Source: Pseudomonadota bacterium (GTDB lineage Bacteria; Pseudomonadota; Alphaproteobacteria; Rhizobiales; Xanthobacteraceae). From it: a DNA stretch of 9,537 nucleotides. Shown one piece after another: positions 1 to 5,210 of the stretch. The stretch lies in contig JAEYTQ010000755.1 in the NCBI GenBank assembly GCA_023433965.1, positions 1 to 9,537 of the forward strand. The letters are read 5' to 3'. Both the position numbers and the translations under genes were made by a program. The notes below the pieces were generated by a model that worked only from the letters and a program-made list of their open reading frames with translations, did not search any database and had not been told where the DNA came from. The first letter of the stretch is position 1. Each line of letters opens with the position of its first letter.

Positions 1-857
1 TGGTCGATCCCTCTCCCTGGCCGGCCGTCGGCTCGCTCTCGGCCTTCATCATGGCGGTCGGCGCAGTCGCCTGGATGCACCACATGTTCTCCGCGGCACC
101 GATCGTGTTCGGCGTCGGCACCGTGGGCGTCCTCTACACCATGGCAAGCTGGTGGGGCGACGTGATGAAGGAAGCCCAGTACAAGGGCGACCATACCCGC
201 GTCGTGCAGCTGCATCATCGCTACGGCATGATCCTGTTCATCGCCTCCGAGGTGATGTTCTTCGTCGCCTGGTTCTGGGCCTATTTCAACGCGGCGCTGT
301 TTCCGGCCGACGCGGTCCAGGCCACCCGCGATGCGGTGTTCGGCTGCGGTCTCGGCACCCAGGCCGGGGCCTGCGCGGTCCCCGGCACCTGGCCGCCGAA
401 GGGCATCGAGACGTTCGACCCCTGGCATCTGCCGCTCCTGAACACGCTGATCCTGCTCACCTCGGGCACCACCGTGACCTGGGCCCACCATGCACTGCTC
501 GAGAACGATCGCCAGGGCCTGAAGTACGGCCTGATCCTTACGGTCGTCCTTGGTGCGCTCTTCACCTGCGTGCAGGTCTATGAGTACAGCCATGCGGCGT
601 TCTCCTTCGCCGGCAACGTCTACGGTGCGACCTTCTTCATGGCGACGGGCTTCCACGGTTTCCACGTCCTGGTGGGCACCATCTTCCTGCTGGTTTGCCT
701 GTTCCGCGCCTATGCCGGCCACTTCACGCCGAAGCAGCATCTCGGCTTCGAGTTTGCCGCCTGGTACTGGCATTTCGTCGACGTGGTCTGGCTGTTCCTG
801 TTCCTCTGCATCTACGTCTGGGGGCGGGGCGCCGCGACCATGGCCGCCGCGCACTGA
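1..857 (+). CDS. coxC: cytochrome c oxidase subunit III (CoxC/CtaE), 5'-truncated by the window edge
   Basis: Subunit III of the aa3-type cytochrome c oxidase, an integral inner-membrane protein that stabilises subunit I and its proton uptake. The reading frame is open from base 3 and encodes [15 protein letters not shown] before the first ATG at 51. That stretch is a typical CoxC N-terminus (normally preceded by a few residues and YHL), so the ATG at 51 is internal and the true start lies upstream of the window. Visible family hallmarks are [17 protein letters not shown] with the conserved membrane Glu (residue 83 of the 284 visible), [32 protein letters not shown] helix 4, [11 protein letters not shown] and the C-terminal [12 protein letters not shown]. 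About seven hydrophobic segments are expected, all but the very N-terminus being present. The loop after helix 3 carries a Cys pair (residues 115 and 124) in a longer than expected linker. A strong terminator follows. The identification is very secure. Confidence 0.96.
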   Translation, partial: VDPSPWPAVGSLSAFIMAVGAVAWMHHMFSAAPIVFGVGTVGVLYTMASWWGDVMKEAQYKGDHTRVVQLHHRYGMILFIASEVMFFVAWFWAYFNAALFPADAVQATRDAVFGCGLGTQAGACAVPGTWPPKGIETFDPWHLPLLNTLILLTSGTTVTWAHHALLENDRQGLKYGLILTVVLGALFTCVQVYEYSHAAFSFAGNVYGATFFMATGFHGFHVLVGTIFLLVCLFRAYAGHFTPKQHLGFEFAAWYWHFVDVVWLFLFLCIYVWGRGAATMAAAH

Positions 858-875
858 GCCGTATCGAACCGATCA

Positions 876-903
876 GAAAGGGCGGCCGTGGGGCCGCCCT
901 TTC
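876..903 (+). terminator. intrinsic terminator after coxC
   Basis: A perfect 12-bp inverted repeat (GAAAGGGCGGCC / GGCCGCCCTTTC, arms 876-887 and 892-903) with a 4-base loop begins 18 bases after the coxC stop. The run of T is only three bases and lies within the stem, so termination may be incomplete. That would let some transcription read into the DUF983-SURF1 pair, which starts 52 bases further on. Confidence 0.8.
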
Positions 904-955
904 GCGTTACGGGCCGCCGCAAGCTTCGGCGCAAACTGTGATAGAGTCCGCCATC

Positions 956-1357
956 ATGAACGACAGCGTCGGCCCAACCCAGTCCGAAACCACCGTCCTG
1001 CAAAGCGCGATGCGGGGGCTGGCCTGCAAGTGCCCGCGCTGCGGCCAGGGCAAGCTCTATGCAGGCTTCCTGACGCTCGCGCCCGCTTGCGACCGCTGCG
1101 GTCTCGACTACGCCTTCATCGACACGGGCGATGGCCCGGCGATCTTCATCATCATGCTCGCGGGCGGCATCGTCGTCGCGGCCGCGCTCATCGTCGAGGT
1201 CAAGTACCAGCCGCCGTACTGGCTGCATGCGGCGCTCTGGCTGCCGCTGATCCTGGCCACGACGCTGCTGCCGCTGCGTGCGATGAAATCGCTGCTGATC
1301 GCGCTGCAATTCCACCACAAGGCGGCGCCGGGCCGGTTGGTCGATCGCGCCAAATGA
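956..1357 (+). CDS. DUF983 family small membrane protein with a zinc-ribbon-like N-terminus
   Basis: A 133-residue protein of the DUF983 family, whose biochemical role is not established. Alphaproteobacterial members commonly sit beside coxC and SURF1, which suggests a part in terminal oxidase biogenesis (inference from context). The N-terminus carries two Cys pairs, CKCPRCG (Cys24/26/29) and ACDRCG (Cys45/48), that look like a metal-binding zinc ribbon on the cytoplasmic side. Two hydrophobic segments follow at about residues 62-81 and 89-108. The ATG at 956 is chosen because it gives the family-typical start about 20 residues before the first Cys pair; the ORF extends further upstream, but only through coxC coding sequence and its terminator. 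The ribosome binding site is weak. The stop overlaps the SURF1 start in an ATGA, implying translational coupling. Confidence 0.88.
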   Translation: MNDSVGPTQSETTVLQSAMRGLACKCPRCGQGKLYAGFLTLAPACDRCGLDYAFIDTGDGPAIFIIMLAGGIVVAAALIVEVKYQPPYWLHAALWLPLILATTLLPLRAMKSLLIALQFHHKAAPGRLVDRAK

Positions 1358-2106
1358 ACGAGCCTGCGCGCAAGGGCGGCGTAGCGGGTTTCGCGCTGTT
1401 CACACTGTTCCTGACGGCAGTGTTCGTCGGGCTCGGTGTCTGGCAGTTGCAGCGCCGGACAGCCAAGCACGAGCTGATTGCGGCACTCACCGAGCGGCTT
1501 GCGGTCGCGCCCGTCGCGCTGCCGCCGTCCGCGCAGTGGGCTGCGCTGAATCCCGCCCGCGACGAATTCCGCCGCGTCAGCTTCACCGCGACCTATGCGG
1601 CCCTGCCCGATGCGATGGTCTATTCCTCCGGCTCCGCGGTGCGCAAGGACGCCTCCGGGCCGGGCACCTGGGCGTTCCTGCCGGCGCGGCTCCCCGGCGG
1701 CGAGACGGTCGTGATCGACGCGGGCTTCGTCGAGAACACGATGCAGGATCGCGGCGTCGAGGACCGCGCGGTGAAGAAGCTCGTCACGGGCGAACCGGTC
1801 GAGCTCACCGGCTATCTGCGCTTCCCCGAGGTGCCAGGCTGGCTGACGCCGGCTGAGAATCGCGACAAGCGGCTCTGGTTCGTGCGCGACCACCTGGGAA
1901 TCGCGAGCGCGCTCGGCTGGGGCACGGTTGCACCGTTCTATGTCGATCTGGAGCAGCCCGTGCCCACGAACGGCATTCCGCGTCCCGGCCGGCTCGAGGT
2001 GAACCTGAAGGACGATCACCTGCAATATGCCGTGACCTGGTTCTCGCTTGCAGGCGCCGTGCTGATCGCCTTCGCCGTGTGGGCGAGGGGCCGGCGGCAG
2101 AGCTGA
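1354..2106 (+). CDS. SURF1 family cytochrome c oxidase assembly protein
   Basis: A 250-residue SURF1 (Shy1-type) protein, an inner-membrane factor that helps place heme a in subunit I of cytochrome c oxidase (known for the family in mitochondria and Paracoccus). It shows the classic two-helix architecture: one membrane segment at about residues 9-29 followed immediately by GVWQLQRR, a large periplasmic domain, and a second membrane segment at about 227-245 preceded by the signature NLKDDHLQYAVTWFSLA (217-233). Inside the periplasmic domain, TWAFLPARL and VVIDAGFV match the family's conserved core. Length is normal. The start is fixed by a 4-bp ATGA overlap with the DUF983 gene, so the two are co-translated. 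A hairpin 20 bases after the stop probably ends the unit. The identification is secure; the gene is often named surf1 or shy1 in databases. Confidence 0.95.
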   Translation: MNEPARKGGVAGFALFTLFLTAVFVGLGVWQLQRRTAKHELIAALTERLAVAPVALPPSAQWAALNPARDEFRRVSFTATYAALPDAMVYSSGSAVRKDASGPGTWAFLPARLPGGETVVIDAGFVENTMQDRGVEDRAVKKLVTGEPVELTGYLRFPEVPGWLTPAENRDKRLWFVRDHLGIASALGWGTVAPFYVDLEQPVPTNGIPRPGRLEVNLKDDHLQYAVTWFSLAGAVLIAFAVWARGRRQS

Positions 2107-2126
2107 ATCTCCACATCCATCGGGGG

Positions 2127-2148
2127 AACCCGGGATCGCCCGGGGTTT
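2127..2148 (+). terminator. probable intrinsic terminator after SURF1
   Basis: AACCCGGG (2127-2134), an ATCG loop, and CCCGGGGTTT (2139-2148) form a GC-rich hairpin with one bulged G, followed by the T-rich run TTTATTATT. It lies 20 bases after the SURF1 stop, so it most likely separates the oxidase-assembly unit from the gene that follows. Confidence 0.65.
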
Positions 2149-2219
2149 ATTATTCAGCGCATATTCACGAGTGTGGTCCTAAACCGCCGGTATTTTCCGC
2201 GGCAGACAGGGATTGCGGC

Positions 2220-2588
2220 GTGAGCGATTTCGATCAGATGGGAATTATCGTCGATTGGGTCGACGCCTGCCGGAAGGGCGACCTCGCAACGCTGCTCGAC
2301 CTCTATGCGGACGATGCGCAGCTCGAATGCACGTGTGACGGCACGCGGCGCTATCGCGGCCGGAGCGAGATTGAGGCCTATTGGCAGCCGCGGCTGAGCG
2401 CCTTCTCGTCGGCAGGTTTCGGGTTGGAGGAAATCCATCCCGCGCCCCACGGCGTCGATCTCGAATATTCCGTCGCCGGCGCGTTGCGCATTCAGGCCTC
2501 GTTTCGCTTCGGCCCGGATGGCAAGATCCGCAGCACGCTGTGCGAACCGGCGCTGCAGACCGCCCATGAAGGCTGCTGCGCGTGCTGA
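2220..2588 (+). CDS. NTF2/SnoaL-like small protein with a Cys-rich tail
   Basis: A 122-residue protein that reads as a nuclear-transport-factor-2/SnoaL-like fold: an N-terminal helix (IIVDWVDACRKGDLATLLDLY) leading to ADDAQLE, a YRGRSEIEAYW segment, then alternating beta strands. Such domains are small cone-shaped pockets used as enzymes or ligand binders; no substrate can be assigned here. The GTG at 2220 is chosen because AGGGA sits 7 bases upstream (2208-2212). The ORF runs back to 2079, but that extension crosses the SURF1 terminator. Seven cysteines in 122 residues are unusual, at 17, 37, 39, 108, 119, 120 and 122; the last five residues before the stop are GCCAC. Could be a redox-sensitive or metal-binding variant (inference). 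The TGA abuts the stop of the histidine kinase gene on the other strand. Confidence 0.8.
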   Translation: MSDFDQMGIIVDWVDACRKGDLATLLDLYADDAQLECTCDGTRRYRGRSEIEAYWQPRLSAFSSAGFGLEEIHPAPHGVDLEYSVAGALRIQASFRFGPDGKIRSTLCEPALQTAHEGCCAC

Positions 2589-3929
2589 CTAGCAGCTGAC
2601 CGGCGCCTCGCGAGCCGGTTCGGCCGGAAGGCGGCAGCGCACGTAAGTTCGCTCTTCCACGCGCAACAGCGACAGCGATCCGCTGAGCGCACGCACGCGC
2701 TCATGCATGCCGGTCAGGCCCCGCCCGAACACGTTGCCCGCAGGAAAACCGCCGCCGTCGTCGGAAATCTCGATCACGAGCACCTCGCTTGTGACGGTCG
2801 CTTCTACGTGCGCATTGCTGGCCTCGGCGTGGCGCAACACGTTGGTCAGTGCTTCCTGGATCACCCGATACACGGTCTGAGCCAGCGGCCCGTCGATCCG
2901 GTTGAGAGCGGGATCGATCGTGTCCGTCAGCACGAGATGTGGCGCCTGCCTGCGAAAATTCCGGAGCAGCGTCTGCACGCTGCTCGATAGGCCCAGCTCC
3001 TCGATATAGAGCGGCCGCAGCCGGTCGAGGATACGGCGGTTGGTGTGCTGGAGCGCCTCTACCGACTGCAGCAGGTCCTGTGCCGAATTGCCTACATTTC
3101 CCACTGACTGGGAGGCCTCGGCCAGGGCAATCGTGCCGGCGCGGATGCTGAACAGCAGCGGTCCGAGCTCGTCGTGCAATTCGCGAGCGAGATCGCGCCG
3201 CTCGTCGTCCTGGACCGACACGAGGCGGTGCAACAGGTCGCGATTGTCCTGGTTCAGCTGCGCCAGCGTTGCGGCCAGCGCGTTCGCCTCTTCGCAGCCC
3301 TGCCTGATTTCCGCCGGACCGCCGACGGGAATCGGCCGGGTGTAGTCGCCCCGTCGTATTCGCGTGAGACCTTCGGCGAGATCTTTCAGGGGACGCAAGG
3401 CTGATCCGGTCAAGACGTGGCCGATCGTGCCGGTAAGGACCATCATCACGACGATGAGGCCGGTGAGCGCAAGAAGGCCGATCCATTTCTCGAACAGGTC
3501 GGCCGACATGTCGGGCACGGATACGATGTCGCCGACGCGTCTGCCCGCGATCATGACCGGGGCCGTTGCCTCTACGTCGGGTATGGCGAGAAGGTCGATG
3601 AACCATTGCGGCACGCCATGCGGCTTGCGCAGGCCGCCCTTCGGCGGCGGCGTTGGACCTGCCTCCATGGCCCGGAATTGGATATCGGAGGAGGTGCCCA
3701 AGGAATGGACAAAGGCGTCGAGCGTCTGCCGTGGATTGTCCGATGTGCGCAGGGTGCTGTTGAGTGCGGCGGCGATGGCCTCGATCGAGCGCCGCCGCGG
3801 CTCGCTCTCCTCCGCCAATTGACCCGTCGCAAATGTCTGGAGCAGCACGCCGCCCAGGATCAGCGCCGCGAGAAAACCGGCGCCTAGCGGAAGAAACAGT
3901 TGCGTTCGGTACCAAAGTCGTTGCCACAT
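2589..3929 (-). CDS. sensor histidine kinase, NarX/UhpB (HisKA_3) type, possibly with a LapD/MoxY-like periplasmic domain
   Basis: A 446-residue membrane sensor kinase, presumably phosphorylating the regulator encoded divergently beside it. Order of parts: membrane helix 1 (about 11-33), periplasmic sensor region (34-148), membrane helix 2 (149-171), HAMP-like linker (172-226), HisKA_3 dimerisation domain with ERRDLARELHDELGP (phospho-acceptor His252), and a HATPase_c domain with N-box QEALTNVLRHAE (Asn363), G1 box DDGGGF (390-395) and GRGLTGMHERV (402-412). All key catalytic residues are present, so it should be active. The periplasmic end, with WFIDLL and then RVGDIVSVPD-type strands before FEKW, resembles the LapD/MoxY N-terminal domain, which is a guess from pattern. 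The ATG at 3929 has no clear Shine-Dalgarno. The signal sensed is unknown. The 3' end abuts the NTF2-like gene in convergent orientation. Confidence 0.92.
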   Translation of the reverse strand: MWQRLWYRTQLFLPLGAGFLAALILGGVLLQTFATGQLAEESEPRRRSIEAIAAALNSTLRTSDNPRQTLDAFVHSLGTSSDIQFRAMEAGPTPPPKGGLRKPHGVPQWFIDLLAIPDVEATAPVMIAGRRVGDIVSVPDMSADLFEKWIGLLALTGLIVVMMVLTGTIGHVLTGSALRPLKDLAEGLTRIRRGDYTRPIPVGGPAEIRQGCEEANALAATLAQLNQDNRDLLHRLVSVQDDERRDLARELHDELGPLLFSIRAGTIALAEASQSVGNVGNSAQDLLQSVEALQHTNRRILDRLRPLYIEELGLSSSVQTLLRNFRRQAPHLVLTDTIDPALNRIDGPLAQTVYRVIQEALTNVLRHAEASNAHVEATVTSEVLVIEISDDGGGFPAGNVFGRGLTGMHERVRALSGSLSLLRVEERTYVRCRLPAEPAREAPVSC

Positions 3930-4015
3930 TAGGTCAATTCTAACGCGCGTCGGCGGGATTTTCTCTTTCCATTTGTTCCCGTCGGTCTATGAGTCGAAAA
4001 ACCAGAGAGTGCGCG
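3930..4015. promoter_or_regulatory. divergent control region between kinase and regulator genes
   Basis: These 86 bases separate two start codons facing away from each other, so both promoters and any shared operator must lie here or inside the gene starts. On the minus strand TAGAAT (3942-3937) is a good -10 match only 7 bases before the kinase ATG, with no clear -35. I see no convincing sigma-70 pair for the regulator. Confidence 0.4.
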
Positions 4016-4660
4016 ATGCAAGATACCACCAAGCTGGCAACCAGGGTCCTGATCGTCGACGACCATCCCGTCGTGCTGTCGGGGTGCCGCACCCTGTTCG
4101 CGTCCGACCATTCAATCCGCATCGACGAAGCGACGGACGCCAAATCCGGGCATCGCGCCTATGTCAGCAAGCGCCCCGACGTCACGGTGATCGACATCAG
4201 CCTGCCCGATGTCTCCGGATTTGAGCTGATGCGGCGCATCCGCAAGGACGATCCTGACGCCAAGATCATCATGTTCAGCATGAACGACGATCCAGCCTTC
4301 GTGGTGCGGGCAGTGGAGCTTGGGGCGCAGGGCTACGTCTCCAAGGGCGACGATCCCAGGATCCTGCTGAAAGCGGTGCGCAAGGTTGTCGCGGGCGACA
4401 ATTTCATCTCGCCGCAGCTTGCGGAGGCCGTGACGTTTTCAGGCGCAGCGATCAAGGCCAATCCGGCGACGCAGATGACGCCGCGGGAGCTTGAAATTCT
4501 CCGCCTGCTCGGGCGCGGCAACAAGATCGTCGAAGTCGCCGAGGCACTCGGCATCTCCTACAAGACGGTCGCCAACACGACATCCCTGCTCAAGCAGAAG
4601 CTGGGCGCCAAGAACCATTCCGACCTGATCCGGATCGCCGTGGAAATCGGGATGAACTAG
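4016..4660 (+). CDS. LuxR/NarL family response regulator
   Basis: A 214-residue DNA-binding response regulator, the likely partner of the divergent histidine kinase. The receiver domain (about 9-125) has the acidic pair Asp15-Asp16 in VLIVDDHPVV, the phospho-acceptor Asp60 in VIDISLPDVSG, Ser88 in place of the usual Thr/Ser switch residue, and Lys110 in GYVSKGD. The C-terminal LuxR-type helix-turn-helix (about 154-212) shows MTPRELEILRLLGRG and ISYKTVANTTSLLKQKLG. All phosphorylation residues are intact. The ATG at 4016 is preferred over the in-frame ATG at 3989 because AGAGAG lies 6 bases upstream of it, whereas the upstream ATG has no binding site. Kinases of the HisKA_3 class normally pair with NarL-type regulators, which fits this neighbourhood. 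Target genes cannot be named; the adjacent kinase or NTF2-like gene are possible. Confidence 0.93.
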   Translation: MQDTTKLATRVLIVDDHPVVLSGCRTLFASDHSIRIDEATDAKSGHRAYVSKRPDVTVIDISLPDVSGFELMRRIRKDDPDAKIIMFSMNDDPAFVVRAVELGAQGYVSKGDDPRILLKAVRKVVAGDNFISPQLAEAVTFSGAAIKANPATQMTPRELEILRLLGRGNKIVEVAEALGISYKTVANTTSLLKQKLGAKNHSDLIRIAVEIGMN

Positions 4661-4895
4661 CCTTGCGCCAGCGACCGAACCGGCTGCTCCCGGATGCAGT
4701 GGTTCGGCCGCCGGATCGACGCAGGCAGTTGTCGGGCAATGCATGGACAACGGGCTGACGTCCATCCGCGCACACAATGGGCCCAAAGCTGCATTCGTTC
4801 CTGCGCGGGGGTTGTTTCGGGAAAGAATGGCAGTGTTATCCAGATTCCGGCGGTAATGCAAATAAAGCGGGCTTGCGATAGGATCGGGATAAATA
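4661..4895. other. gene-free stretch without recognised features
   Basis: This is the first half of a 550-base gap between the response regulator and thrC. Short ORFs exist on both strands, but they lack ribosome binding sites and recognisable protein patterns, and codon usage does not look like the neighbours. The later part (about 4850-4900) is richer in A+T than the coding regions, consistent with promoter DNA. No terminator hairpin with a T run was seen directly after the regulator stop. Confidence 0.5.
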
Positions 4896-4920
4896 GGAAC
4901 ATTCTCCCGCGCGGGCGGTT
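4896..4920 (+). promoter_or_regulatory. candidate EcfG-type (general stress sigma factor) promoter
   Basis: GGAAC at 4896-4900, 16 bases, then GGTT at 4917-4920. The alphaproteobacterial EcfG consensus is GGAAC, 16-17 bases, CGTT, so this has one mismatch. A start about 7-9 bases downstream would place the RNA 5' end at the base of the first hairpin of the candidate small RNA. An alternative sigma-70 reading uses TTGACG at 4927-4932 with a poor -10. Confidence 0.35.
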
Positions 4921-4926
4921 TGGCCC

Positions 4927-5065
4927 TTGACGATTCCGTGACGGGCGTCGAAAGCTTGCAACAGAGTTTTGGTGGGTTGGTGACCCCCCGACGAGGCAAA
5001 TCGGTCTGCACACAACGACAGACCTTCCAAGAGAAGGGCTGCGGCGAATGCTGCAGCCCTTTTTC
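4927..5065 (+). ncRNA. candidate small non-coding RNA, unclassified
   Basis: A stretch of about 140 bases has small-RNA anatomy: a promoter-like box just upstream and a strong terminator at its end. It holds three further potential stems. They are GACG/CGTC enclosing CCG/CGG (4929-4949), GGGT/ACCC (4974-4986) next to a run of six C, and GGTCTG/CAGACC (5003-5024) with a 10-base loop. No ORF in it has a credible start signal. The C-run could pair with purine-rich ribosome binding sites, as in other alphaproteobacterial trans-acting RNAs (inference). It has no motif of tmRNA, RNase P or SRP RNA, and I could not convince myself it is 6S RNA. It could instead be the 3' untranslated tail of an upstream transcript or a thrC leader, although the terminator falls 147 bases before the thrC start. 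Confidence 0.45.
5034..5064 (+). terminator. strong intrinsic terminator of the candidate small RNA
   Basis: AAGGGCTGCGGC (5034-5045), loop GAAT, and GCTGCAGCCCTT (5050-5061) form a 12-bp stem with one G-U wobble, followed by T to 5064 (a run of five T). This is a textbook rho-independent terminator located where no protein gene ends: the nearest upstream stop is 373 bases away. Confidence 0.88.
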
Positions 5066-5139
5066 GTCGTGCGGGGGTGGCGGAAGAGCGGTTTCCCGAT
5101 GCCGCAAAACACATTATGGTGGCCGAAAGCTTCTGGCTG

Positions 5140-5145
5140 TTGACA
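5140..5145 (+). promoter_or_regulatory. TTGACA -35 box, likely thrC promoter
   Basis: A perfect TTGACA lies 65 bases before the thrC start and downstream of the terminator at 5034-5064, so thrC needs a promoter here. The matching -10 is weak: sequences around 5162-5171 (CAAAGGCTTA) are poor matches to TATAAT. The leader would be about 30-40 bases. Confidence 0.45.
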
Positions 5146-5200
5146 AGTAATTTCGTGAAATCAAAGGCTTAAGGATCGAGCTCCGGCTCGCCCTGCCTTT

Positions 5201-5206
5201 GGAGGG
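5201..5206 (+). promoter_or_regulatory. thrC ribosome binding site
   Basis: GGAGGG with 4 bases to the TTG at 5211. It decides the start: an in-frame TTG at 5199 would put the binding site inside the coding region, while TTG 5211 gives the family-typical N-terminus MTRYISTRG. Confidence 0.75.
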
Positions 5207-5210
5207 CAGT

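Noticed and set aside
51..857. coxC starting at ATG 51
   Set aside because: Coding with family sequence continues upstream in frame ([11 protein letters not shown]), so 51 is an internal Met and the gene is truncated by the window.
550..1353. Long N-terminal extension of the SURF1 reading frame
   Set aside because: It runs through coxC, its terminator and DUF983 in another frame; the SURF1 family start is the ATG at 1354.
1108..2025. 305-codon minus-strand ORF over DUF983 and SURF1
   Set aside because: A shadow of GC3-rich genes: low-complexity Arg/Gly-rich translation with no domain.
2125..2148. EcfG promoter reading of GGAAC upstream of the NTF2-like gene
   Set aside because: The spacing to a GTT element does not fit 16-17 bases, and the region folds as a terminator.
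2079..2219. N-terminal extension of the NTF2-like protein
   Set aside because: It crosses the SURF1 stop and a terminator hairpin, while GTG 2220 has a good ribosome binding site.
2701..3927. 408-codon minus-strand ORF in another frame of the kinase gene
   Set aside because: Arg/Ala-rich shadow translation; the 446-residue kinase frame has all catalytic motifs.
4927..5065. 6S RNA identity for the candidate small RNA
   Set aside because: GGTTGGTGA-like words recall 6S, but I could not build the long two-armed stem with a central bubble, so I leave it unclassified.
4439..5107. 222-codon minus-strand ORF covering the regulator end and the gap
   Set aside because: It overlaps the well-supported regulator and the terminator, has no ribosome binding site, and no family resemblance.
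4694..5150. Small plus-strand ORFs in the gap (4694-4930 and 4920-5150)
   Set aside because: No Shine-Dalgarno, no recognisable protein pattern, and the second reads through the intrinsic terminator.
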